NCBI GenBank assembly: GCA_934454035.1
Contig: CAKSFY010000011.1
Location: 1-34,988, forward strand
Direction: 5' to 3'
Length of the DNA: 34,988 bases
From: an uncultured Clostridia bacterium
GTDB taxonomy: Bacteria; Bacillota; Clostridia; UBA1381
The position numbers and the translations under genes were made by a program. Shown piece by piece: positions 7,565 through 15,229 of this stretch (position 1 is its first letter; each line of letters starts with the position of its first letter). The notes below the pieces were generated by a model. It saw nothing but the letters and a program-made list of their open reading frames with translations, did not search any database and was not told the origin of the DNA.

Positions 7565-7969
7565 TTACTTTTTTGACTTGTTCGGCGAATATTTGACGTT
7601 TTCTTCTTTTACGGCAAAATATGCCTCCGAAATAGCTTTCATTGCAGCATCCATATCAGATTCGGGAAGATCCCCTCCGGCAAAAAGTCCGCATATTACT
7701 TGAGTGATTTCGTTTATATCACGCGCTGCCTTAATTCCGCCGCGTTCATAAGCACTTAAAATATATTCCTCGTCTTCGGTGCGAAAATAATTAACGTCCA
7801 CGTTAAATATTTCGGCAAGTCTATTGTAGGTTTCCTTTTTCTTCGGATACATATTGGATTTTTCATAATTTTGTATAGTTCTTTTTGTTACACCAAGCAT
7901 TTTTCCGAGAGTTTCCTGGTTTAGATTTTTATCTTTTCTCAATGCTCTGAGCTTTTCGCCGAATTTCAT
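7565..7969 (-). CDS. XRE-family HTH repressor, partner of the ImmA-like protease
   Basis: A 134-residue regulator. Residues 1-60 form a Cro/CI-type helix-turn-helix (LRALRKDKNLNQETLGKMLG then KRTIQNYEKSNMYPKKKE). The rest is a helical, mostly acidic tail without a known effector domain, ending in a lysine-rich stretch. AGGAGG lies six bases before the ATG. A strong promoter immediately upstream is overlapped by an 11-bp inverted repeat, which points to autoregulation, with the protease encoded next as the likely inducing partner. What else it controls is not visible; the flanking SDR and AraC genes have their own signals. Confidence 0.9.
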   Translation of the reverse strand: MKFGEKLRALRKDKNLNQETLGKMLGVTKRTIQNYEKSNMYPKKKETYNRLAEIFNVDVNYFRTEDEEYILSAYERGGIKAARDINEITQVICGLFAGGDLPESDMDAAMKAISEAYFAVKEENVKYSPNKSKK

Positions 7970-7990
7970 TAAAATCCTCCTAAGCTATCA

Positions 7991-8046
7991 GTAAAATAAT
8001 AACAGTTTATCTATATTATTTTACCTCATTTGTTGCAAAATGTCAA
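7991..8046 (-). promoter_or_regulatory. Promoter of the XRE-ImmA operon with overlapping operator dyad
   Basis: On the minus strand TTGACA (plus 8041-8046), 17 bases, TAAAAT (plus 8018-8023) is a near-perfect sigma-A promoter. GTAAAATAATA at 7991-8001 and TATTATTTTAC at 8014-8024 form a perfect 11-bp inverted repeat with a 12-base spacer. One arm covers the -10 box and the other falls just past the expected start site, ideal for a dimeric repressor. Confidence 0.8.
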
Positions 8047-8064
8047 ATTATTTTTTTAAAAATT

Positions 8065-8877
8065 TTAAAATATAGACTTTCTATATTGATTTGGAGAAAG
8101 TTTTTTATATTTTTTGAATATTCTGTCAAAATAATTCAGATTCTCAAAGCCGACTCTCTGTGCAATAAAAGAAATGCTTTCATCGGTGTTTTTGAGTAAT
8201 ATTGCGGCTTTGTCGACTCTGAAGCTATTCAGATAATCGATAAAAGACATTCCGACAGCATTTTTGAAAATTCGGCAAAGGTGACTTTCACTTATAAAAA
8301 GTTTTTGTGCAAGAGCGGACGTTGATATCTGTTTTGTGTAATTTTTATGTACAAAATCAAGCAGCATATTGATATTTTTCATTCTTGAAAGACGAAGATT
8401 GTACTCATATTGTGACAATTCTTCACCTTCGAAATTTTTAATCAAATACGCAATCAAGAGACAAATATTTCCTTTTATAATAATATCGGAGTATTTGTTA
8501 TTTGATAAATATTCTTCATAAATCCGCATAAAAATATTTGTTATGAATTCATCCTCGGGTATTTTTGATTGTATAATCACATTTTTACAATGGACATCAG
8601 AAAAAAGTGACGGATGAATAAGCACACAGATATAATCTACAGTTTCGGGTGCTGTCATATAGTGAAGCTCGTTTGAGTTTACAACGACGGTTTCACTCTT
8701 TCTTACACCGATTGATTTGGAATTGCAGGAGAAGGTTCCGCTTCCGCCGAGAATATAGTGTAATTCAATATGTTCATGCCAATGCGGTGCAAACTCGCAG
8801 TTTTTATATCGGCGCACTTTTATAGGGAATTTATTTTCAAATTCCGAAATGTCTTCGTATAATGTTATATCATTCAT
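8065..8877 (-). CDS. AraC-family transcriptional regulator with cupin sensor
   Basis: A regulator of about 270 residues. The N-terminal part is an AraC-type cupin (APHWHEHIELHYILGGSG near 32-49), which binds a small ligand, often a sugar. The C-terminal 100 residues hold the two helix-turn-helices (STSALAQKLFISESHLCRIF and the AQRVGFENLNYFDRIFKK signature). It is transcribed away from the sugar isomerase/dehydrogenase pair, with about 100 bases between, so it very likely controls them. GAGG is seven bases before the ATG at 8877; the ATG at 8883 is only one base from it, so the shorter start is preferred. Confidence 0.9.
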   Translation of the reverse strand: MNDITLYEDISEFENKFPIKVRRYKNCEFAPHWHEHIELHYILGGSGTFSCNSKSIGVRKSETVVVNSNELHYMTAPETVDYICVLIHPSLFSDVHCKNVIIQSKIPEDEFITNIFMRIYEEYLSNNKYSDIIIKGNICLLIAYLIKNFEGEELSQYEYNLRLSRMKNINMLLDFVHKNYTKQISTSALAQKLFISESHLCRIFKNAVGMSFIDYLNSFRVDKAAILLKNTDESISFIAQRVGFENLNYFDRIFKKYKKLSPNQYRKSIF

Positions 8878-8904
8878 AATCATACCTCAAAATTGTGCTA
8901 ATAA

Positions 8905-8933
8905 AAGATAAAAATGTTCATTGATTTTATCTT
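8905..8933. promoter_or_regulatory. Inverted repeat in the AraC/isomerase divergent region
   Basis: AAGATAAAA at 8905-8913 and TTTTATCTT at 8925-8933 form a perfect 9-bp dyad with an 11-base spacer, covering the -35 box of the isomerase promoter. It may be an operator. AraC proteins more often use direct repeats, so the link to the neighbouring regulator is tentative. Confidence 0.5.
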
Positions 8934-8949
8934 AGTTTAAGTATATAAT
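8921..8949 (+). promoter_or_regulatory. Promoter of the isomerase-dehydrogenase operon
   Basis: TTGATT (8921-8926), 17 bases, TATAAT (8944-8949), followed by AAGGAG at 8970-8975 and the start codon at 8986. Confidence 0.8.
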
Positions 8950-8985
8950 AAAACTGTAAAAAAGTCAATAAGGAGATGACATATT

Positions 8986-9801
8986 ATGAAATTGGGAGTT
9001 ATAGTTCACCTTGATAACAGTAATATAGAGGAAAAGCTAAAACAGGTTAAGGATTTTGGCTTTGAATACTGTCAGCTTTGCTGTTGGAATAAAAAACTGA
9101 TGACAGAAGAAATTGCAGATAAGGTTAATGAATGCTGCAAAAAATATGCTATTAAAATTTCAACTTTCTGGTGTGGGTGGAGCGGTCCGTCCGTGTGGGA
9201 TTTTTACGAGGGACCTCTCACACTCGGACTTGTTCCGGCAGAATACAGATTTGAAAGAATGAAAGAACTGATGCACGGATCTGATTTTGCGAAGATGCTT
9301 AATGTTGAAAATATTGCAACGCATGCCGGCTTTTTGCCTGAGGTGCCGCAGAGTGAACAATATCGCTCGGTAATTGCAGCTTTGAAGGTTGTTGCACAGC
9401 ATGTAAAGGATAACGGTCAATATTTCCTTTTTGAGACAGGTCAGGAAACTCCGGTTACTTTAAAGCGTGCGATTGAAGATATCGGAACCGGAAATTTGGG
9501 GATTAATTTAGACCCTGCAAATCTTATTCTTTACGGCAAAGCAAACCCTGTGGATGCACTTGACGTATTTGGTGAATATGTAAGAGATGTTCATGCAAAA
9601 GATGGATGTTATCCCACAGACGGACATAATTTAGGCGAGGAAAAACCCCTCGGAGAAGGAAAAGTAAATTTCCCGTGTTTTATTAATAAGTTAAAAAAAG
9701 TCGGCTATGACGGAACACTTACTATTGAACGCGAAATTTCCGGTGAGCAGCAGATAAAGGATATAAAAGCTGCAAAAATATTTTTGGAGGAGCTGATATG
9801 A
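8986..9801 (+). CDS. Sugar phosphate isomerase/epimerase (TIM-barrel, AP-endonuclease 2-like)
   Basis: A 271-residue protein of the xylose-isomerase-like TIM-barrel family. Metal-ligand patterns of the family are visible: NIATHAGF in the middle, FETGQETP (Glu), NLDPANLILYG (Asp) and VRDVHAKDG (His), then TIEREISG near the end (Glu). Members isomerise or epimerise sugars, keto-sugars or inosose; the exact substrate cannot be told. AAGGAG is ten bases before the ATG. Its stop overlaps the start of the next gene (ATGA), so the two are translationally coupled and form a small sugar- or polyol-catabolism operon under the divergent AraC regulator. Confidence 0.88.
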   Translation: MKLGVIVHLDNSNIEEKLKQVKDFGFEYCQLCCWNKKLMTEEIADKVNECCKKYAIKISTFWCGWSGPSVWDFYEGPLTLGLVPAEYRFERMKELMHGSDFAKMLNVENIATHAGFLPEVPQSEQYRSVIAALKVVAQHVKDNGQYFLFETGQETPVTLKRAIEDIGTGNLGINLDPANLILYGKANPVDALDVFGEYVRDVHAKDGCYPTDGHNLGEEKPLGEGKVNFPCFINKLKKVGYDGTLTIEREISGEQQIKDIKAAKIFLEELI

Positions 9802-10766
9802 TGAAAATTGCATTAATAGGCATCGGCGGAATGGGCGGAGTCCATTTTAATTGTTATAAAAATATAAAGGACGCCGAAATTGTTGCCGTATGTGATGTAC
9901 GTACAGACATGGCTAAAGAAAAAGTCAATGATGAAAAAATACATATTTATGAAAGTTATGATGAGCTTTTAAAAAATGAAAATCCTGATATCATAGACAT
10001 TTGCACACCAAGTTATCTTCATCGGGAAATGAGCATAAAGGCTCTTGAAAAGGGCATAAATGTGTTGTGTGAAAAGCCGATGAGTCTCACAAGCAATGAT
10101 ACAGCAGAAATTTTAAAGGCTGTTAAGAAATCGGGAAAATTGTTCATGACGGCACATGTTGTGAGATTTATGACACCGTACATGTATTTAAAAAATGTAA
10201 TTGATTCAAATGAATTAGGAAAATTACTGAGACTTGATATGAAACGTATTTCGGAGATTCCGCTGTGGAGCTGGGAGGATTGGATGAGAGATATCTCAAA
10301 GAGCGGCGGTACGCCGATTGATTTATCGATTCATGATATCGATTTTATTCAGTATACACTCGGTGAGCCTAAAGAAGTAAGAGGTATTTACCATAAACTG
10401 AAAAATAATAATGATTTTATTGTTTCGGAATTTATATACGATGATTGCGTTGTCACGGCTGAAGGCGGATGGTATAATTACAAAATTCCGTTCAATGCCT
10501 CATTCAGTGCTGTTTTTGAAAACGGTTCTATGAATTTTGCGGACGGTATTATGGTAAAGAACGGAGAAAAGGTTGAGCTTGATATAAAAGACATGAGTGA
10601 TGATACCGGAATAAACATATCCGGTGTGGATGGCTACGGCGGAGAAATCGAATATTTTATCTCATGCGTGAAAAATGGTACAATGCCCAAGATTGTTACT
10701 CCCGAAAGCTCACAAGCAAGTGTTAAGCTTGTTGAGAGAATTTTAAATAATTCTGTTATTTTATAA
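9798..10766 (+). CDS. Gfo/Idh/MocA-family NAD(P)-dependent oxidoreductase
   Basis: A 322-residue sugar or polyol dehydrogenase. The N-terminal Rossmann fold starts with IGIGGMGGVH (GxGxxG) and the family signature CEKPMSL lies near residue 91, its lysine being the usual catalytic residue. The C-terminal alpha/beta domain contains the region GGTPIDLSIHDIDFIQYTLG, where the family's Asp/His catalytic pair sits. GGAGG lies seven bases before the ATG at 9798; the adjacent ATG at 9801 is also possible. Coupling with the isomerase suggests consecutive steps on one sugar or inositol derivative. The stop codon is embedded in a strong terminator. Confidence 0.9.
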   Translation: MMKIALIGIGGMGGVHFNCYKNIKDAEIVAVCDVRTDMAKEKVNDEKIHIYESYDELLKNENPDIIDICTPSYLHREMSIKALEKGINVLCEKPMSLTSNDTAEILKAVKKSGKLFMTAHVVRFMTPYMYLKNVIDSNELGKLLRLDMKRISEIPLWSWEDWMRDISKSGGTPIDLSIHDIDFIQYTLGEPKEVRGIYHKLKNNNDFIVSEFIYDDCVVTAEGGWYNYKIPFNASFSAVFENGSMNFADGIMVKNGEKVELDIKDMSDDTGINISGVDGYGGEIEYFISCVKNGTMPKIVTPESSQASVKLVERILNNSVIL

Positions 10767-10803
10767 ATGAAAAGGAATCCTGTCGGGATTCCTTTTCATT
10801 TAT
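10763..10803 (+). terminator. Strong intrinsic terminator after the dehydrogenase gene
   Basis: An 18-bp perfect stem (10763-10780 with 10786-10803) and a 5-base loop TGTCG. It overlaps the stop codon; the descending arm itself contains a T run (CCTTTTCATTTAT). Confidence 0.85.
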
Positions 10804-10817
10804 TTTCAAAGTTTTTC

Positions 10818-10846
10818 TTGTAATTTATTGTAAAATAGAGTATAAT
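10818..10846 (+). promoter_or_regulatory. Promoter of the obgE operon
   Basis: TTGTAA (10818-10823), 17 bases, TATAAT (10841-10846), with the start codon 32 bases further on. Confidence 0.75.
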
Positions 10847-10878
10847 ATTTATATATTATACTTGAGAGGAATAAAAGA

Positions 10879-12159
10879 ATGTTTGTAGATAAAGCAAAAA
10901 TAATCATTAAAGCAGGAAACGGAGGAAACGGCGCAATCGCATTTCATCGTGAAAAATATGTTGCGGCAGGCGGGCCGGACGGTGGTGACGGCGGTAAAGG
11001 CGGCAGCGTCATATTTCATGTGGATACGGGTCTTTCGACGCTTGTTGATTTCAGATATAAAAGGAAATATGCCGCAAAACCCGGAGAAAACGGAATGGGA
11101 AACCGCTGCAACGGAAAAAAAGGCGAAGATATAATAATAAATGTTCCGTTGGGCACTGTTGTAAGAGATTGTGAAAGTGGTAGGGTTTTAGCAGATTTAT
11201 CTGATCAAAACAGGGATGTTGTACTTATCCGCGGAGGAAACGGCGGCTGGGGAAACGCACATTTTGCAACAGCAACGCGCCAAACTCCGAATTTTGCAAA
11301 GAATGGGCAACCCGGGATTGAACGGGAAGTTACTCTTGAATTAAAACTTTTGGCAGATGTAGGTTTGGTCGGATTTCCTAACGTAGGAAAATCAACATTA
11401 TTGTCGGTAACCACAAAAGCTGCACCGAAAATTGCAAATTACCATTTTACAACGCTTGAACCGAATTTGGGAGTGGTTGAAATTGCGGAACATATGAGTT
11501 TTGTACTTGCTGATATTCCGGGAATAATCGAGGGTGCAAGCGAGGGGGTCGGACTCGGGCATGAGTTTTTAAAACACATAGAAAGAACCCGTCTTTTGAT
11601 TCATGTCGTAGATGTATCGTTTATAGAAGGAAGAAATCCGACAGAAGATTTTGATATAATTAATTCCGAACTTTCAAAATATAATCTTGAACTTGAAAAC
11701 AGACCGCAGATTGTTGCTGCCAATAAAACAGATATAATACAAAATCAGGAACTGTATGAACAGTTTAAAGCAGAAATTAAAAAACGCGGATATAAGCTTT
11801 TTGAAATATCGGCAGCAACGCGCTCGGGTGTTGACGAGTTAATGAAATATGTTTTTTCAGAACTTCAGAAGCTTCCGCCAATACAAGTATATGAACCGGA
11901 AATGGATTTGGAAGAAGAAAACATTATTGACACAACCGAAAAAGGATTTGATATAACAAAAGACGGCTATGTTTATGTTGTATCCGGAACATGGATTGAA
12001 GCTGTCGGCGGTAGTGTCAATTTCTCTGATGAGGAGAGTCTTCAGTTTTTCCAGCGTGCATTAAAGAATCACGGTGTTATAGACGCTCTTGTCGAAGCGG
12101 GAATTAATGAAGGCGATACTGTAAGAATCGGTGATTTGGAATTTGATTTTGTATGGTAG
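10879..12159 (+). CDS. obgE: GTPase ObgE/CgtA
   Basis: A 426-residue Obg GTPase needed for 50S ribosome maturation and linked to stringent response and sporulation in Gram-positives. Order: glycine-rich Obg domain (1-158, with AGGPDGGDGGKGGSV), G domain starting at Walker A GFPNVGKST (165-173), switch region with YHFTTLEPNLG, DIPG, and NKTD for guanine recognition, then a C-terminal OCT domain (about 345-426) as usual in Firmicutes. GAGAGGA precedes the ATG. It is the first gene of a run with an amidohydrolase, a DUF6873-like protein and ytxC, all separated by fewer than 25 bases. Confidence 0.97.
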   Translation: MFVDKAKIIIKAGNGGNGAIAFHREKYVAAGGPDGGDGGKGGSVIFHVDTGLSTLVDFRYKRKYAAKPGENGMGNRCNGKKGEDIIINVPLGTVVRDCESGRVLADLSDQNRDVVLIRGGNGGWGNAHFATATRQTPNFAKNGQPGIEREVTLELKLLADVGLVGFPNVGKSTLLSVTTKAAPKIANYHFTTLEPNLGVVEIAEHMSFVLADIPGIIEGASEGVGLGHEFLKHIERTRLLIHVVDVSFIEGRNPTEDFDIINSELSKYNLELENRPQIVAANKTDIIQNQELYEQFKAEIKKRGYKLFEISAATRSGVDELMKYVFSELQKLPPIQVYEPEMDLEEENIIDTTEKGFDITKDGYVYVVSGTWIEAVGGSVNFSDEESLQFFQRALKNHGVIDALVEAGINEGDTVRIGDLEFDFVW

Positions 12160-12171
12160 GGGAGAGTTTAT

Positions 12172-13329
12172 ATGCTTAATTCAATAGGCAATTATGTACA
12201 AAAAATTCGGGAGGAGCTTCACAGATATCCTGAAACCGATTTTACAGAATTTAAAACAAAAGAAATAATTGAACGCGAGCTTCAAGCTTTGGAAATTGAG
12301 TATTGCACTCTTGCAAAAACAGGCACTGTTGCGGTTATTGAGGGAAAATCAGCCGGAAAAACGGTTTTGCTTCGCGCGGATATAGACGGTTTGCCTATTT
12401 TGGAAAAAACAGATGTACCGTTTAAATCACTCCGGGAAGGATATATGCATGCATGCGGACATGATGTACACACCGCATGTCTTTTGGGCGCTGCAAAAAT
12501 TCTTAAAAAAATGCGCGGAGAAATTGAAGGATGCGTAAAGCTTGTTTTTCAGCCGGCAGAGGAGGGAGTCGGCGGAGCAAAACCGATGATAGACGCAGGA
12601 GTTTTGAAAAATCCTGATGTTGACGCTGCCTTTGCTATGCATGTCGAGCCTCTTGAGCAGGTAGGAAATATTCAGCTCAGAGATGGTGCGATAATGGCTT
12701 CGCCTGACGAGTTTACACTTAAAATAACCGGTGTCGGCGGGCACGGCTCAATGCCGCATAGATGTGTTGATCCTATTGCGGCCGCAGCTGCCGTGATAAA
12801 TGAATTTCAGAAAGTTGTAAGGACATCGCTCAGTCCGTTTGAACCGTGTGTTGTTTCGGTATGCTCAATTCATTCGGGTACATGCCCAAATGTTATTCCG
12901 CAGGAAGCAACTATAGAGGGGACAGTGAGGTCATTTGATGAATCGGTGCGCAGAAAAATTGCTCATATTTTGGAAAGGACTGCAAATGAAGTAAGTTTAT
13001 CGATGGGAGCAAAATGTGAGTTTGAATTCAGATTCTTATATCCTCCTCTTATAAATAACGGCAGCATGAACATGATTGTTGCAAACGCTGCACGTAAAAT
13101 TAACAGTATAAAAGAGATAATATATTTGGATAATCCGTCAATGGCAGGCGATGATTTTTCATATTTTGCGCAAAACGTTCCGGCATCATATTTTAAACTC
13201 GGAGTGGGAAATGATAAAATTAATTATCCTATACACAGTCCGTATTTTGATATTGATAACAAAGCATTGCAGATAGGTGCGGAACTGATGGCAGAAATTG
13301 CAGCAGATTACCTTAATACAGCAAATTGA
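12172..13329 (+). CDS. M20-family amidohydrolase (N-acyl amino acid hydrolase-like)
   Basis: A 385-residue metal-dependent amidohydrolase of the M20D type (aminoacylase, hippurate or indole-3-acetyl-amino-acid hydrolase family). Visible are RADIDGLPI (69-76), HACGHDVH (93-100, metal ligands), FQPAEEG (126-132, catalytic Glu), a dimerisation domain starting with TGVGGHGSMPH, and PSMAGDDFSYF near the end, which supplies the last ligand region. It probably deacylates an N-acyl amino acid in the cytoplasm; the substrate is unknown. It starts 12 bases after obgE. Confidence 0.9.
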   Translation: MLNSIGNYVQKIREELHRYPETDFTEFKTKEIIERELQALEIEYCTLAKTGTVAVIEGKSAGKTVLLRADIDGLPILEKTDVPFKSLREGYMHACGHDVHTACLLGAAKILKKMRGEIEGCVKLVFQPAEEGVGGAKPMIDAGVLKNPDVDAAFAMHVEPLEQVGNIQLRDGAIMASPDEFTLKITGVGGHGSMPHRCVDPIAAAAAVINEFQKVVRTSLSPFEPCVVSVCSIHSGTCPNVIPQEATIEGTVRSFDESVRRKIAHILERTANEVSLSMGAKCEFEFRFLYPPLINNGSMNMIVANAARKINSIKEIIYLDNPSMAGDDFSYFAQNVPASYFKLGVGNDKINYPIHSPYFDIDNKALQIGAELMAEIAADYLNTAN

Positions 13330-13339
13330 GGTGTGAAAA

Positions 13340-14074
13340 ATGTTTATTAAAAACCCAAATCTTCCGAATAAAAAAGTCAAATCGGTTCTTATTGATTACA
13401 GAGCGCTTAAGACAAAACTTGCGCTCGAGGCATTGGGCATAAAAGTATATACCACACCAAAAGCAGATATTGCATATTCGGCTATATCCGGACATCCGGA
13501 TATAGCTTTTCACCTTTTGGACGAAAATTCAGCTATAGCGGCACCTCAGACATATGACTATTATTGCAGCTTATTCGGAAAAAAGCATATAATAAAAGGA
13601 AAGAAAAAGATAGGAGCAAGCTATCCGGATGATTCAGCTTATAATGCGGCACGGATAGGAAAATATTTTTTTCATAACGAAAAAATCACAGATAAAACAA
13701 TATTTGAATATTATAAAGAAAAAAGTATAAACTTAATTAATGTAAAACAAGGCTACACAAAATGCTCGATTTGTATTGTGGCGGAAAATGCAATAATTAC
13801 GGAGGATAAAAAAGCAGCAGATGCCGCAGTAAAAAACGGCTTTGATTCATTGCTTATAACCCCGGGAAATATAAGGCTTCGCGGTTTTCCTTACGGTTTT
13901 ATCGGCGGCTCGTCAGGAAAGCTCTCCGATAAATTAATTGCGTTTAACGGAAATATAGAAATGCACAGAGACTATGACAAAATAAAATTTTTTTGCTCAG
14001 AGCACAATGTGGAAATACTGTCATTGACAAATGATATGGTTGAGGATATAGGTTCAATAATTCCAATTGAATAA
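13340..14074 (+). CDS. DUF6873-like protein, possible GME (pentein) fold
   Basis: A 244-residue protein that I recognise as resembling a conserved clostridial family (DUF6873). Family-like blocks are ASYPDDSAYNAARIG, KQGYTKCSICIVAENAIIT, LRGFPYGFIGGSSG and VEDIGSIIPIE at the end. The annotation of that family points to a guanidino-group-modifying-enzyme fold, but no activity is known to me. The cysteine pair in TKCSIC and the conserved Asp/His positions would be the residues to test. No signal peptide or membrane segment is seen. It lies ten bases after the amidohydrolase and its 3' end directly precedes ytxC, so it belongs to this operon. Confidence 0.65.
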   Translation: MFIKNPNLPNKKVKSVLIDYRALKTKLALEALGIKVYTTPKADIAYSAISGHPDIAFHLLDENSAIAAPQTYDYYCSLFGKKHIIKGKKKIGASYPDDSAYNAARIGKYFFHNEKITDKTIFEYYKEKSINLINVKQGYTKCSICIVAENAIITEDKKAADAAVKNGFDSLLITPGNIRLRGFPYGFIGGSSGKLSDKLIAFNGNIEMHRDYDKIKFFCSEHNVEILSLTNDMVEDIGSIIPIE

Positions 14075-14096
14075 AGTAAAAACGGGATGTGAATAT

Positions 14097-14777
14097 GTGA
14101 ATAAGCAGTTTCAAATTAATTTTCCCACAGGCTGCAAAACAGTAAATTTAAAATCAGATGATGACATAATAAAGCTTGCGCTGATGCTTTCGGCAAATAT
14201 AATTAACGATTATGAAGAAAAAATAATAGATACAATTATAAAAAATGATTGCTCTGTCTTTGACCCGGATGAACGAAGTCTGATAAAAGATAAAAGCATT
14301 AAGAAAATTTCTCATCATAAAAAAGAATTGCAATCGGTCATTTTCTGTGCTTTGTGTAAATATATAAAAGATGAGGATGTAATTAATATAGAGGGATATG
14401 TCATTTTTCGCTTGGAAAATTACAAAAAATATCTCGGAAATTATGTTGAAGATGCGGTAAATGAATATATAAACGAAGCCGAGCTTGATGAAATAGCGGA
14501 TACGCTTGCCTTTTTTGCACAAATGCAGCCGTCCGTGACCGAATTTGTTATTTTATTATATGATGAAGATAAATATATAATTGCAGACGAAAGCGGTGAA
14601 GTTTTCCTGTCGCTTGCAAATTACGATAATATTCTTCTTGATATCCTGTTATCAATTTCGCCCGAGCGAATAGCAATAATTAATGCGGACAAATTTGATA
14701 ATCAATATCTTGTAGAAATGATTATTAAAGTGTTCGGAAGTAAAATAATTTTTGCAAAATACGGACAGAAAGATTAA
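14097..14777 (+). CDS. YtxC-like sporulation protein
   Basis: A protein of about 226 residues resembling YtxC, a protein of spore-forming Firmicutes with unknown molecular role. The diagnostic stretch is FRLENYKKYLGNYVEDAVNEY followed by a charged helical segment and FFAQMQP. The start is unclear: GTG at 14097, preceded by GGGATG, is chosen; a TTG at 14067 would overlap the upstream stop and has no good ribosome binding site. A sporulation gene in a housekeeping operon suggests that the organism belongs to a spore-forming lineage, though it does not prove that it sporulates. Confidence 0.75.
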   Translation: MNKQFQINFPTGCKTVNLKSDDDIIKLALMLSANIINDYEEKIIDTIIKNDCSVFDPDERSLIKDKSIKKISHHKKELQSVIFCALCKYIKDEDVINIEGYVIFRLENYKKYLGNYVEDAVNEYINEAELDEIADTLAFFAQMQPSVTEFVILLYDEDKYIIADESGEVFLSLANYDNILLDILLSISPERIAIINADKFDNQYLVEMIIKVFGSKIIFAKYGQKD

Positions 14778-14815
14778 TATTGACCAAAAAAAATAAAGAA
14801 AATTTCAATATCCTC

Positions 14816-14843
14816 TTGTTTTTTTGAAAATTTATGGTATAAT
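14816..14843 (+). promoter_or_regulatory. Promoter of secG
   Basis: TTGTTT (14816-14821), 16 bases, TATAAT (14838-14843) with an extended -10 (TGGTATAAT). The start codon follows 71 bases later. Confidence 0.65.
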
Positions 14844-14914
14844 AGTATATGAATGTGCTGCATAAATTTGTGTACACGAATGTAAAAGTATTTTGATAAG
14901 GAGGGTAAAAAGTT

Positions 14915-15160
14915 ATGGGTACTATGAATGTTATATTTACAGTCCTCCACATTTTAGTATGTGTTTTGTTGATTGTTATAGTATTGCTTCAGGAAGGAAA
15001 AGACCCCGGCATGAGAGGTATTTCGGGAGCAGCTCCGGATACAGGTGATTCGTTCTTCAGAAAAAATACAGGCAGAACAAAGAGCGCTATCTTTTCAAAG
15101 CTCACGGTTGCTTTGGCAATATTATTTCTGATTACAACAATGGTTTTAGTCCTTATATAA
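14915..15160 (+). CDS. secG: Preprotein translocase subunit SecG
   Basis: An 81-residue membrane protein of the SecYEG channel. It has two hydrophobic segments (about 5-24 and 60-80) joined by a loop containing QEGKDPGMRGISGA, the typical SecG pattern. AAGGAGGG stands before the ATG. It is flanked by its own promoter and a strong terminator whose 5' arm begins at the stop codon. Confidence 0.93.
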   Translation: MGTMNVIFTVLHILVCVLLIVIVLLQEGKDPGMRGISGAAPDTGDSFFRKNTGRTKSAIFSKLTVALAILFLITTMVLVLI

Positions 15161-15200
15161 TCAAAAAAAGCGGCATAAGCCGCCTTTTTTTGATTATATA
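15154..15200 (+). terminator. Terminator after secG
   Basis: GCGGC/GCCGC core (15170-15174 with 15179-15183, loop ATAA), one bulged C, then seven A:T pairs and a further 9-bp arm (15154-15162 with 15192-15200). The run of seven T is the termination tract, and the symmetry allows function in both directions. Confidence 0.9.
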
Positions 15201-15229
15201 AAGAACGAAAAAGAAAGGAACGGTTATAT

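Noticed and set aside
7037..7969. Prophage or ICE because of the XRE/ImmA pair
   Set aside because: No integrase, relaxase, structural phage gene or att-like repeat is nearby; the pair alone is not evidence for an element.
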